From Gracilibacillus orientalis (lineage in GTDB: Bacteria; Bacillota; Bacilli; Bacillales; Amphibacillaceae), in assembly GCF_900114645.1 (NCBI RefSeq), contig NZ_FOTR01000003.1:186001-250000 (forward strand): a stretch of 64,000 nucleotides of DNA, given 5' to 3'. The notes under the pieces are model-generated. The model did not search any database, had not been told where the DNA came from, and was given only the letters and a program-made list of their open reading frames with translations. Each line of letters opens with the position of its first letter. The stretch's first letter is position 1. Shown here piece after piece: positions 8,712-17,235 of the stretch. Position numbers and translations under genes: made by a program.

Positions 8712-8744
8712 TCATTTATAACCAAAAACAATCACTAACGATCA
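8689..8744. promoter_or_regulatory. FruR operator: five CAATCA repeats in 10-bp phase
   Basis: CAATCA starts at 8689, 8699, 8709 and 8729, and CGATCA at 8739. The unit at 8719 is missing. All are direct repeats on the plus strand and keep an exact 10-bp register, about one helical turn. Three copies overlap the fruR promoter and two lie upstream, towards the divergent permease gene. DeoR-family repressors are known to bind direct-repeat arrays. Confidence 0.75.
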
Positions 8745-8804
8745 TGTTTGCCATTGCACATTATGTTATGATAAATAAAGATTATTAGAAAGAAGGTTCA
8801 CGTC

Positions 8805-10157
8805 ATGAAGAATCTTTACATCTTTTTTGCCTTTATTTTTCTTTTACATATCATTTCAGTATTTTATCCAACCGCATTTCTATCATACGTATTAGGAGCT
8901 CTTTCCATCGCCATGCTTGCTATCAGTTTTGGAAGAGCCTCTCGATTATTTCAAATATTAGGTTTCGGATTTTCAGTAGTAGGAATATTGTTATTTTTTA
9001 CTACTGACTTAACTGTATGGGAAGTTGTTCCTTTACTCGGAGGAAACCTATCTTTATTAACATTGTTAGCCGTATTACCTTGGATGAATAGTGCGGTTAC
9101 AGCGGGACGGTTTGATAGATTAATGCAACATTTATTACGAGGAAATGTCCGGGATTTAGGCCAGTTATATCAACGAAGCACAACAGCCATGATGTCATTG
9201 ACGGCTTTTTTAAATGTATCTTCAGCAACGATTGCTCAAGATGTCCTAGTGGATAATTTAAAGCCCGTTCAGAAAAAAGTGGCAAATAAAATCATTATGA
9301 TGGCAACGTTAAGAGGCTATTCCCTAGCATTACCTTGGAGTCCCTTAGAAGTGTTACTTGCGATGGGGATTTTTATTACCGGGGTCAATTATGCGGAATT
9401 ATTACCTTGGATGATTTTTATTACAATTCTCATGTATGGTCTGGATAGTCTATGGGGACGGTTATATTTTAAAAAATATCCTTATCCAGATGTAAAGCAG
9501 TCCGTATCTCATCATAAAAACAATCAAAATCGGTCAAAAATTATTCAATTATCAGTTGCATTATGCTCATTTCTGTTATTAGTAATTGTTTTAGGAAATA
9601 TATTTGACCTTGAATTCATTTTGACTGTTACGTTATTAGTATTTCCTTTTGCCTGTTTATGGACTCTTGCAATTGGCAGATGGAAAAGCTTTTGGGCAAT
9701 CGGGTGGAATCGTTGGAAGAACAGCATGAATAGTATGGACAATTTTATCGTGTTGTTTGTAACATTAGCCCTTTTTACCAATACATTAAATGAATCTCCT
9801 GCCCTTTTAATGTTGCAGAACCCCATTTTATATGTTTCTGATTATCCAATTTTAATTTTAATCATGATTCAATTGCTGTTTGTTGTATTAAGTATGTTCG
9901 GTGTTCATCCTGTAGCGACAATGGGGATTTTAAGTGGAATCAGTCCGATGTTGATGGATATTTTAAGCCCATTAAGTCTTGCGATCAGTTTAATTATTGG
10001 TGGTGTATCCACTGTACCAATTGGAACATACGGACTCGTCGTTACCATTACATCGATGAGTTTGAAGCAAAGTCCATATTATATTACATATTACAACTTA
10101 ATCTACTCCTTTGTATTCGGATCAATCGGTATAATACTCGCCTATCTGTTAATATAA
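8805..10157 (+). CDS. Multi-pass membrane protein, probable secondary transporter
   Basis: A 450-aa highly hydrophobic protein with about 11 to 12 membrane helices and a short charged central loop (YPYPDVKQSVSHHKNNQNR, about 226-244) that divides it into two halves. This layout and the re-entrant-looking segments GVHPVATMGILSG (near 366) and GGVSTVPIGTYG (near 396) resemble the ion-transporter superfamily, but I do not recognise the family with confidence and substrate is unknown. It is transcribed alone, divergent from fruR, whose operator array extends to within about 60 bp of its start. A terminator follows directly. Confidence 0.7.
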   Translation: MKNLYIFFAFIFLLHIISVFYPTAFLSYVLGALSIAMLAISFGRASRLFQILGFGFSVVGILLFFTTDLTVWEVVPLLGGNLSLLTLLAVLPWMNSAVTAGRFDRLMQHLLRGNVRDLGQLYQRSTTAMMSLTAFLNVSSATIAQDVLVDNLKPVQKKVANKIIMMATLRGYSLALPWSPLEVLLAMGIFITGVNYAELLPWMIFITILMYGLDSLWGRLYFKKYPYPDVKQSVSHHKNNQNRSKIIQLSVALCSFLLLVIVLGNIFDLEFILTVTLLVFPFACLWTLAIGRWKSFWAIGWNRWKNSMNSMDNFIVLFVTLALFTNTLNESPALLMLQNPILYVSDYPILILIMIQLLFVVLSMFGVHPVATMGILSGISPMLMDILSPLSLAISLIIGGVSTVPIGTYGLVVTITSMSLKQSPYYITYYNLIYSFVFGSIGIILAYLLI

Positions 10158-10195
10158 GTGGGACATGGGGAATTTCCCATGTCCCTCCACTTCTT
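10158..10195 (+). terminator. Terminator after the multi-pass membrane protein
   Basis: GGGACATGGG / CCCATGTCCC with a short AATT-containing loop starts at the stop codon, followed by CTCCACTTCTTTTC. It also lies at the 3' end of the convergent lipoprotein gene. Confidence 0.7.
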
Positions 10196-10229
10196 TTCTG
10201 ACTGTAACAAAGCCTCAACCTGTTTTCTG

Positions 10230-11585
10230 CTATTCTTCTATAGTACTTGCAGCTTGGTCAAGGGCTTCCTGGGCAGTTTGTGATTGCTGGCGTAATACGC
10301 TGTTTAAGGTGTTAGTCGTTAGCTCCTGTTGCATATCTGGGTTCTTTTCTGTAATGTTTATCGATTCAATTTCATCACGAACCTTTAATAACGTATCAAA
10401 GATATCTTCACCAAAGTATTGGTAGAATTTATTATCTTTTCGTATTTCTTCACTTTCCCATACCGTCCACATTGGTGGATCAAACCCTAATATTTCCCAA
10501 ATCGCAATATTTCCTTCTTCTGATAGTTTTGCATAAGCCAAAAAGTCCTGTGCTAATTCGGCATGGTCTGTCTGGTTCGTGACAACTGTACCTGTTCCAC
10601 CTGCACCTGCTGATCTGTCACCATCTTCTGACCATTTTGGCATTGGTCGAATAACCATTTTCCCTTCCAAATCAGGCATATAATCGGTAAAGCGACCCAT
10701 ATACCACATTGGCATCATTAACGACGCTTGCCCACCATCATTCATAAATCCATAGAATTCTTCCACATGAAATTCCCCACCCGGAGTAATATCAGCAATT
10801 TCTTGTTCATAAATCATATCATGCATTAGTTGCAACGTATTTACATTTGTCTCATTGTTTATCATAACATTGCCCTCTTCATCAAAATAATCAGACCCTT
10901 GTTGACGAATAAGTGGCCAATATGACCAAATATCTCCAGTCTCAAAAGTAGTCATTACCGCATCCGTATTTTCCACCACTTTTTCCCCAGCTTCCATGTA
11001 ATCATCCCAAGTTTCAATTGCATCGATATCAACCTTTGCTGCATCCATAATCTCTTTGTTATAGTAAGCAACTGTTGCCCCAACATGGAATGGAATACCA
11101 TAATAATTACCATCATTTGCGTAAATATCAAAACGCGACTCTATAAATTGATCTAATACAGGTTCCACATAATCATTCATCGGTAATAATTGGGGTTCCC
11201 CTTGCATGAAATTAGGGAAACGATTTAATTCAATATCCACGATATCTGGGGCACCTGTTCCAGATTGTAAAGCTAGTAATAGGTTATTGTGCATATTGTC
11301 ATATGGATATGCTTCTGCTTTTAGTGAAATAGCCCGGTCCGGGAATTCTTCATTCCAACGTTCTACTGCATCCCGAAAAAAGCCTAAGTGCAGTTCCTGA
11401 AATGTCCAAAATGTTAATTCTGTAGCATTTTCTACATCTCCTCCCATTACCTCTGAAGCATCTGCATCAGAGTTCGAATCCGTTCCTTCCTCACCACCGC
11501 CATCTGCCGCATCATCACTACTACAAGCCGTTACAAAAGCAAACATAATACCCAAAGCTACTAACAACCAAATTTTTTTCATCAT
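10230..11585 (-). CDS. Family 1 extracellular solute-binding lipoprotein (sugar ABC type)
   Basis: A 451-aa binding protein with lipoprotein signal MMKKIWLLVALGIMFAFVTAC (Cys21) and an acidic serine-rich linker. The mature part has the SBP_bac_1 (maltose-binding-like) pattern: TELTFWTFQELHLGFF, then NNLLLALQSGTGAPDIVDIE and GIPFHVGATVAYYNKEI. No permease or ATPase gene is adjacent, so this is an orphan receptor in the window. Its neighbours are sugar-acid catabolic genes, which hints at an aldonate or uronate ligand, but that is inference. A full-consensus cre site lies just upstream. Confidence 0.85.
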   Translation of the reverse strand: MMKKIWLLVALGIMFAFVTACSSDDAADGGGEEGTDSNSDADASEVMGGDVENATELTFWTFQELHLGFFRDAVERWNEEFPDRAISLKAEAYPYDNMHNNLLLALQSGTGAPDIVDIELNRFPNFMQGEPQLLPMNDYVEPVLDQFIESRFDIYANDGNYYGIPFHVGATVAYYNKEIMDAAKVDIDAIETWDDYMEAGEKVVENTDAVMTTFETGDIWSYWPLIRQQGSDYFDEEGNVMINNETNVNTLQLMHDMIYEQEIADITPGGEFHVEEFYGFMNDGGQASLMMPMWYMGRFTDYMPDLEGKMVIRPMPKWSEDGDRSAGAGGTGTVVTNQTDHAELAQDFLAYAKLSEEGNIAIWEILGFDPPMWTVWESEEIRKDNKFYQYFGEDIFDTLLKVRDEIESINITEKNPDMQQELTTNTLNSVLRQQSQTAQEALDQAASTIEE

Positions 11586-11604
11586 TACATTTCACCCCTC
11601 ATTA

Positions 11605-11619
11605 TGATTGCGCTTACAT
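11605..11619 (-). promoter_or_regulatory. Catabolite-responsive element upstream of the binding protein
   Basis: On the minus strand ATGTAAGCGCAATCA matches the CcpA consensus WTGNAARCGNWWWCA at all 15 positions. It sits 20 bp upstream of the start codon and downstream of a TATAAAA-like -10, where CcpA would act as a repressor. Confidence 0.75.
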
Positions 11620-11638
11620 TTTATATAGAAAAGCATAG

Positions 11639-11660
11639 CATTCCATGAAAAAAAGGAATG
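11639..11660 (-). terminator. Possible terminator of the dehydratase gene
   Basis: CATTCC / GGAATG with an A/T-rich loop lies 22 bp after the stop of the dehydratase gene on the minus strand. The stem is short and the T tract follows after a few bases, so this is a weak call. Confidence 0.4.
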
Positions 11661-11682
11661 ACATGCATTACTATCTTTTTCA

Positions 11683-12843
11683 TTACATAAAATTTTTAAC
11701 CGGCTCTCTTTTTTCCCATCCATCTCTGAATAAAGGCAAAAAGTTCTCCCTTTGATACGGATGCTTTTCAATTTCGTCTAGATTTAAGTCTGTCCCCCAG
11801 CCCGGACGGTCACTTAATTCAATATAGCCATTTTTGACTTCTAACGAATTCGTAAGGACATTCTTCGTCCAAGGCTCGTTAAAATCATCAAATATTTCAT
11901 GAATAAAGAAATTAGGTGTTGCCGTATTTAAATGTGCACAAACGATGGAGCATAAAGGCCCTTGTGCACTGTGTGGAGCAATCACTCCATTGAAAGCGCT
12001 TACCATTCCAGCCACTTGTTTCGCTGCAGTCAGTCCCATAAACTGTGGCTCCAATTGAATGATATGAACCTGATTATGTGCTAACAATTCAGCAAACTGT
12101 TCTTTGCAATAATAATCTTCACCACAAGCAATTGGAACTGGACTTCGTTTAGCAACTTCAATCATTGAAGATACACTTTGCGGTGGTACCGGTGCTTCAA
12201 ACCAGGTTGGTTCATAAGGAGCCATTTCTTCTGCAAAACGTAATGCCGTATGCACACTAAAGCGATTGTGCCCCTCAACCAAAACATCTACATCATTTCC
12301 AACAGCATCCCTCACCGCAGCTATTAATTCAATTGCTAATGAGAAATCCTGACGGTCTACAGCCTTCCAAGCAGAACCAAACGGGTCAAATTTAAGTGCT
12401 GTATAGCCTTTCTCCACAACTTTTTTAGCCATTTGATAAAAATTTTCCGGGGTTCTTTCACCACTTGTGTACCAGCCATTCGCATATACACGCAAATGAT
12501 CATGACATTTTCCGCCTAATAATTTATATACCGGCTGACCTAGCGATTTCCCCATTATATCCCAGCAAGCAAACTCAATTCCCGATAAAGCAGCTCCTTG
12601 AATCTGACCACCATCAGAAAACACATCCCGGAACATACTGAGTGAGTGATTTTCTACATCAAATGGATCCTTCCCAATTACATATGGTTTTAATTCATGT
12701 ACAGCTGCTTCTACTGTTTTACCGAATGCATTTAAGGTTGCTTCGCCAATACCATGTAAGCCTTCATCCGTTTCGACCTGCACAAACACCCAATTTTTCC
12801 ATCCGTTTCCTACAATATACGTTTTAACATCCGTAATTTGCAC
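11683..12843 (-). CDS. Enolase-superfamily sugar-acid dehydratase (galactonate dehydratase-like)
   Basis: A 386-aa protein of the mandelate racemase/muconate lactonizing enzyme family. An N-terminal capping domain (1-125) is followed by a TIM barrel. Metal ligands appear in VLVEGHNRF (Glu), WFEAPVPP (Glu) and ACGEDYY (Glu), and the catalytic base in IAPHSAQGP (His). A KFDPFG segment replaces the usual KxK motif, as in D-galactonate/arabinonate dehydratases, which form 2-keto-3-deoxy acids. The start is GTG at 12843 with ribosome site GGAGTGAG. It is divergent from a FadR-type regulator, with shared operators. Exact substrate cannot be assigned. Confidence 0.85.
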   Translation of the reverse strand: MQITDVKTYIVGNGWKNWVFVQVETDEGLHGIGEATLNAFGKTVEAAVHELKPYVIGKDPFDVENHSLSMFRDVFSDGGQIQGAALSGIEFACWDIMGKSLGQPVYKLLGGKCHDHLRVYANGWYTSGERTPENFYQMAKKVVEKGYTALKFDPFGSAWKAVDRQDFSLAIELIAAVRDAVGNDVDVLVEGHNRFSVHTALRFAEEMAPYEPTWFEAPVPPQSVSSMIEVAKRSPVPIACGEDYYCKEQFAELLAHNQVHIIQLEPQFMGLTAAKQVAGMVSAFNGVIAPHSAQGPLCSIVCAHLNTATPNFFIHEIFDDFNEPWTKNVLTNSLEVKNGYIELSDRPGWGTDLNLDEIEKHPYQRENFLPLFRDGWEKREPVKNFM

Positions 12844-12865
12844 GAAAATCTCACTCCTTCATAAT

Positions 12866-12903
12866 TCATATGATGAATATTATTATTCATTGAAATCATA
12901 TGA
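12866..12903. promoter_or_regulatory. Two TCATATGA operators 30 bp apart in the divergent promoter region
   Basis: TCATATGA palindromes lie at 12866-12873 and 12896-12903, exactly 30 bp (three helical turns) apart. The second (ATCATATGAT with flanks, 12895-12904) overlaps both divergent promoters. The FadR-type regulator encoded at 12973 is the obvious candidate to bind them. Confidence 0.65.
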
Positions 12904-12923
12904 TAAATATTATAAAATGTAAA
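12890..12923. promoter_or_regulatory. Overlapping divergent promoters of dehydratase and regulator
   Basis: Plus strand: TTGAAA (12890-12895), 17 bp, TAAAAT (12913-12918), driving the regulator. Minus strand: TTTACA (12923-12918), 17 bp, TATGAT (12900-12895), driving the dehydratase. The two promoters occupy the same 34 bp, and the TCATATGA operator lies inside both. Confidence 0.65.
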
Positions 12924-12972
12924 TAGAAATTTTAAAATATTCTGAAAAAATACAAGTCAAAGGACGTCTATC

Positions 12973-13650
12973 ATGATGAAAAAGAAAAAGTTAATCTATG
13001 AAATCGTATACGAAGAAATTAAGAAAAATATCCGGGAGGGAAAATGGCAGGCGGGTGAAAAAATTCCTACAGTGCAAGCATTATCTCAGCAATTAAATGT
13101 TAGTATTTCTTCTGTTAGAGAAGCGATAAAGATCTTAAGCCAGCAAAGAATTCTAAGGGTGGAACAAGGTCGAGGAACATTTGTAGAAACACAATTAAGT
13201 GAAAATCCAAATCAAACATTTGAATTTCTGGAGAATTCATCAATGGAACAACTCACAGAAGCTCGGCTTGTTATAGAACCTGAATTGGCAGCAATCGTTG
13301 CAGAACGTGGAAGTGAAGATGAAGTAAAAAGAATCTTACAATGTGCTCGAGTGATGCAGAGGAAGATGCTTGCCAGTGAAGATTTTCTAGAGGAGGATAT
13401 AGAATTTCATTATTTAATTGCACAAGCAACAAAAAATGACGTGCTACTGAAAATGATGACGCTTATCAGCGATTTGTTATATGATAGCCGTCGTTATTCC
13501 ATGAAGATCAAATCCCAAAATGAGAAAGCAGCAAACTACCATATTCTCATTGCTCGAGCCATCAAGGATAAAAATCCTTTTCAAGCGAGAAACTTGATGA
13601 ACTCCCATATATTAGATTTATTGGATGATCTAAAAAAAAGACCTCGTTAA
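12973..13650 (+). CDS. FadR-subfamily GntR transcriptional regulator
   Basis: A 225-aa regulator with an N-terminal winged helix (LIYEIVYEEIKKNIREGKWQAG ... SQQLNVSISSVREAIKIL) and an all-helical FCD ligand domain (ARLVIEPELAAIVAERGSEDE from about residue 96; the helix with EFHYLIAQATKN carries a metal-binding-type histidine). FadR-type proteins with FCD domains usually sense sugar acids or other organic acids. It probably represses the divergent dehydratase and its own operon through the TCATATGA sites. It is the first gene of the run 12973-16095; the next gene starts 17 bp downstream. Confidence 0.9.
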   Translation: MMKKKKLIYEIVYEEIKKNIREGKWQAGEKIPTVQALSQQLNVSISSVREAIKILSQQRILRVEQGRGTFVETQLSENPNQTFEFLENSSMEQLTEARLVIEPELAAIVAERGSEDEVKRILQCARVMQRKMLASEDFLEEDIEFHYLIAQATKNDVLLKMMTLISDLLYDSRRYSMKIKSQNEKAANYHILIARAIKDKNPFQARNLMNSHILDLLDDLKKRPR

Positions 13651-13667
13651 ATAGGAGTGAAGCTAAT

Positions 13668-14564
13668 ATGAAAAGATCACATGAACTACTACAAAAGTTA
13701 ATGTTTCCTGTGAAAGATGCACACCAGCTACCAGATTCATCACAAACCTTTGATGATGAAGGTAACTTCCGTGTTGAAATTCCTTCAGTTGAAGGAGCGG
13801 CAACGATGAAGGCAGTAATTGAAGAAGCGAATGAGCAAGGCGTCCATGTTAACCGTGTTTCACAAGGCAGCGGCATCATGTTACTTAGTGATCAGGAAAT
13901 AAAAGAAATGGTGGCTATGGGTCAAGAGCAAAACATCGAGGTATGTCTATTTGTCGGTCCTAGAATGGCTTATGATACTGGAGCTAGCGGTCATGTTAGT
14001 CCAACACTGGGGTGGCGTCACGCTGGTATAGATCAGCTAAGCTATGCATTAGAAGATATTTTTCGCTCGATTGAACTTGGGATTAACAGTATATTAGTAG
14101 CGGATGAAGGATTACTGCACCTTATTGGAGAAGCAAAAAAATCTGGAGATATACCAGAAGAATTTGTTGTAAAAGTTTCTGCTTTAATGAGTCCGGCCAA
14201 TCCTGTGACAGGTAAACTGTTTCAAGATTTAGGAGGTACTACTTTAAACATACCCGGTGATCTTTCTTTAGCACAAATGGCAGCCTTCCGCCAAACCGTC
14301 AATGCTACTCTTGATATGTATGTGGAATCTCCAGATAATCTAGGGGGATTTATTCGTTATTATGAAATACCTGAAATTATAAGAGTTTCAGCTCCAATCA
14401 TGTTAAAGTTTGGCTTACGAAATGCAGCAAATATTTATCCATCTGGGCAACATTTAGAAAGCGCATCCATTTTACAAGCAAGAGAAAAAGTAAGAAGAGC
14501 TGCAATTGGGCTCAGTCACTTACAGTCTACAAATTTTAAACAATCAAAAACAATCACATATTAA
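13668..14564 (+). CDS. Conserved protein of unknown function in the sugar-acid cluster
   Basis: A 298-aa soluble protein with no signal or membrane segment. Alternating strand and helix stretches such as GVHVNRVSQGSGIMLLSD, IEVCLFVGPRMAYDTG and GGTTLNIPGDLSLAQMAAFR suggest a TIM-barrel-like fold, and related proteins are, as I recall, often annotated as peptidase-like without experimental support. It sits between the FadR-type regulator and the semialdehyde dehydrogenase, so it may supply a missing step of the sugar-acid route (for example an aldolase or second dehydratase). That is inference; no catalytic motif can be named. Confidence 0.6.
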   Translation: MKRSHELLQKLMFPVKDAHQLPDSSQTFDDEGNFRVEIPSVEGAATMKAVIEEANEQGVHVNRVSQGSGIMLLSDQEIKEMVAMGQEQNIEVCLFVGPRMAYDTGASGHVSPTLGWRHAGIDQLSYALEDIFRSIELGINSILVADEGLLHLIGEAKKSGDIPEEFVVKVSALMSPANPVTGKLFQDLGGTTLNIPGDLSLAQMAAFRQTVNATLDMYVESPDNLGGFIRYYEIPEIIRVSAPIMLKFGLRNAANIYPSGQHLESASILQAREKVRRAAIGLSHLQSTNFKQSKTITY

Positions 14565-14646
14565 TAAGAACAGCCAGTACACCCACAGCTAGACAGCATG
14601 ACCAAAATTTATACTTATCTTCCACATTAGAAAGGAGTTCTTCTTT

Positions 14647-16095
14647 ATGACACATTACTTAAATTATATCAATGGTGAATGGCAACAGAGTGCTAATAAT
14701 CAAAAATATCAAAGCATTAACCCTGCAAATACGAATGAAATAGTCGGTGAAGTAGAAAATTCTACAGCTGTGGAAGTAGATACAGCAGCAAGCTATTCTC
14801 ACCAAGCTTTCGTATCATGGAAAAAATTATCCGGTGCAGCACGAGGTCATTACTTATACAAAGCAGCAGACATTCTAGAAAGCAGATTAGAAGACATTGC
14901 TGAAACGATGACTAAAGAAATGGGGAAAACTTTACCTGAAGCAAAAGGAGAAACCGCGCGTGGCGTCGCTATATTACGCTACTATGCAGGAGAAGGAATG
15001 CGAGAAGAAGGCGATGTGATACCATCTACCGATGCAGATGCTTTAATGCTAACAAAACGTGCACCACTTGGTGTTGTAGGAGTTATCACTCCCTGGAATT
15101 TTCCTGTAGCAATTCCCATCTGGAAAATGGCACCTGCCTTAATCTATGGTAATACGGTCGTGTTTAAACCAGCTCTAGAAGCATCTGCCACTGCTGCGAA
15201 AGTAATTGAATGCTTTAAGGAAGCAGGGTTACCAAATGGCGTTGTCAACATGGTAAACGGGGAAGGCGGAGAAATTGGCCAGCGCATCGTTGACAATCCG
15301 CAAATAAATGGCATTACCTTTACTGGTTCCGATAAGACAGGAAAAATGGTCGGACAAGGAGCTTTAAATAGAGGGGCTAAGTATCAGCTTGAAATGGGTG
15401 GAAAAAATCCAGTGATTGTAACGAATGACGCCGATATCGACCTTGCCGTGGAAGCGACGATAAGTGGTGGATTACGTTCTACCGGTCAAAAGTGTACAGC
15501 GACAAGTCGTGTCATTATCGATGAAAAGATTTATCCTACATTTAAAGAAAAGCTGCTAAAAAAAGTGAAAGAAATAACTGTAGGTAACGGATTGCTTCCA
15601 GAGACCTGGATGGGTCCATGTGTCAGTGAAAAGCAACTTAACACTGTTCTGGAATATATTGAAATCGGTGAAAAGGAAGGCGCAACATTAATTCACGGTG
15701 GAAATCGTTTAACAGATAATGGACGGGATCAAGGCTTTTTTGTTGAACCAACCATTTTTGAAAATGTAACAACAGATATGAGGATTGCACAAGAAGAAAT
15801 TTTCGGACCAGTTCTTGCTTTAATGAAAGTGAAAAATTTAGAAGAAGCATTAACCATTGCAAATGACGTAGAATTCGGCTTGAGTGCTTCCATTTTTACA
15901 GCTAATATTCAGAATATGCTACACTTTATCGATGATATGGAAGCAGGAATGGTTCGCATCAATGCTGAAAGTGCTGGTGTAGAACTACAGGCCCCATTTG
16001 GTGGTATGAAAAAATCAAGTTCCCATTCCAGAGAACAAGGACAGGCAGCTAAAGAATTCTATACTAATATCAAAACAGTCTTTATTAAAGGGTAG
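14647..16095 (+). CDS. NAD(P)-dependent aldehyde dehydrogenase, probably 2-oxoglutarate semialdehyde dehydrogenase
   Basis: A 482-aa aldehyde dehydrogenase superfamily member. Cofactor-binding and oxyanion elements are [20 protein letters not shown] (about 156-175) and [12 protein letters not shown]; the general base lies in LEMGGKNP and the catalytic cysteine is Cys283 in [11 protein letters not shown]. It resembles the Bacillus YcbD/GucD group, which oxidises 2,5-dioxopentanoate to 2-oxoglutarate as the last step of pentonate and aldarate catabolism. Together with the dehydratase this suggests a non-phosphorylating sugar-acid pathway. It is preceded by ribosome site AGAAAGGAG and an 82-bp gap. 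Confidence 0.85.
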   Translation: MTHYLNYINGEWQQSANNQKYQSINPANTNEIVGEVENSTAVEVDTAASYSHQAFVSWKKLSGAARGHYLYKAADILESRLEDIAETMTKEMGKTLPEAKGETARGVAILRYYAGEGMREEGDVIPSTDADALMLTKRAPLGVVGVITPWNFPVAIPIWKMAPALIYGNTVVFKPALEASATAAKVIECFKEAGLPNGVVNMVNGEGGEIGQRIVDNPQINGITFTGSDKTGKMVGQGALNRGAKYQLEMGGKNPVIVTNDADIDLAVEATISGGLRSTGQKCTATSRVIIDEKIYPTFKEKLLKKVKEITVGNGLLPETWMGPCVSEKQLNTVLEYIEIGEKEGATLIHGGNRLTDNGRDQGFFVEPTIFENVTTDMRIAQEEIFGPVLALMKVKNLEEALTIANDVEFGLSASIFTANIQNMLHFIDDMEAGMVRINAESAGVELQAPFGGMKKSSSHSREQGQAAKEFYTNIKTVFIKG

Positions 16096-16120
16096 TAGTG
16101 AGGAATGCACTTTTTTACAG

Positions 16121-16138
16121 GGAGACTTTTCTGTCTCC
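16121..16138. terminator. Weak hairpin between convergent genes
   Basis: GGAGAC / GTCTCC with a TTTTCT loop lies between the aldehyde dehydrogenase gene and the convergent LuxR-type regulator. There is no clear T tract, so terminator function is uncertain. Confidence 0.35.
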
Positions 16139-16172
16139 TCTACTCATCTAGAAAAACTACCTGATTTTATTT

Positions 16173-17135
16173 TCACCTCAATAATTGTATTAACTTGCTC
16201 CTACTATTCATATTCGTTTTGGAGAAAATCGATTTCAAGTGATCTTGAACGGTATAAGGTGAAATAGATAATTGTTGTGCTATTTCTTTTGTTGAATGAC
16301 CTTTCCATACATGTTCCAGAATTTGAGATTCTTTTGAAGTTAATCGATAGCATGTTACCAAGTGAGAAAACCTAGCTTCTTCTGACATAGGGACCCTCAT
16401 TACCATCAACACATTTGCTTCATCGTTTCCAGTAAGTAATGAGGCCTCCATTGCATATATCTGAGCTGCTTGTGTTTTCATAATGGTTCTATGATGAGTT
16501 GTTTGTTCACTGAGCATTTGATAAGCAACAGCTCGAATAGAACGTGGTAGCCTATCCGTTGAAATAGCTTCCTCCGTACATAGTTCTTGTAACCATTGTT
16601 CTCCTTCGCTATTTTGAAAAAGAATATCAAGCCTTTCCGAAAAAATTATCATCGGCTTTATCGATTCATTAAAAGACATTTGTGGTGCTTTTTCCATATG
16701 ACTCCGCATCATTTGCGCGATTTTTTTAACATGTTTTGTTATTTTTTGGACTTCATCATTCGAAAAAGACATGTTTTTTCTAAATAAGCTGGCAAAACCA
16801 TAGCAAGTATCATTTACTACAAAAGCAATTCTCATTTCATCCCTAAATCCCGCAGGCAATAATATCTCATCAAGTCGTCTGCTTGGTTTATCATGCAGTA
16901 ATTGAACTGGAAGTAATGCATTCACTAATTCTTGATGAGAATGGATATCTTGTTCTAAGTATTCATTTTCAAATAATTGTTGATGTATAGCCTCTACAGA
17001 TTCGTCTGTAAATGCTCCTGTTGTTAATAGATTATTAGGATCAACAGTTCTAATACATGCCGCATCAAATGAACAAATTGCAAATAAATGATCTCGTATT
17101 CTTTTTCTTAACACATTCCCTCCCAACACCCACAC
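16173..17135 (-). CDS. LuxR-type HTH transcriptional regulator
   Basis: A 320-aa protein with a C-terminal LuxR/GerE helix-turn-helix (about 255-318: LTSKESQILEHVWKGHSTKEIAQQL, then ISPYTVQDHLKSIFSKT). The N-terminal 150 residues (FAICSFDAACIRTVDPNN ... NDTCYGFASLFR) resemble a GAF-like sensor, but no ligand residues can be assigned. The longest frame opens at GTG 17135, which touches AGGAGG; GTG at 17129 or at 17114 has better spacing to a ribosome site, so the true N-terminus is probably a few residues shorter. It diverges from the Fur-box-preceded pair at 17236. Target genes unknown. Confidence 0.8.
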   Translation of the reverse strand: MWVLGGNVLRKRIRDHLFAICSFDAACIRTVDPNNLLTTGAFTDESVEAIHQQLFENEYLEQDIHSHQELVNALLPVQLLHDKPSRRLDEILLPAGFRDEMRIAFVVNDTCYGFASLFRKNMSFSNDEVQKITKHVKKIAQMMRSHMEKAPQMSFNESIKPMIIFSERLDILFQNSEGEQWLQELCTEEAISTDRLPRSIRAVAYQMLSEQTTHHRTIMKTQAAQIYAMEASLLTGNDEANVLMVMRVPMSEEARFSHLVTCYRLTSKESQILEHVWKGHSTKEIAQQLSISPYTVQDHLKSIFSKTNMNSRSKLIQLLR

Positions 17136-17188
17136 CTCCTCTATCCCTTGAATATGGGATAGTTTTTCTTTTTATTACATTTATTATT

Positions 17189-17203
17189 GAGAATGATTAT
17201 TAA
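17189..17203. promoter_or_regulatory. Fur box upstream of the methyltransferase/dehydrogenase pair
   Basis: TGAGAATGATTATTA matches the 7-1-7 Fur consensus TGATAATNATTATCA at all but two informative positions. It lies 33 bp before the start at 17236 and predicts repression by iron. Confidence 0.75.
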
Positions 17204-17235
17204 TTATAAATGTAACATAAAAGGAGCGTATTACA

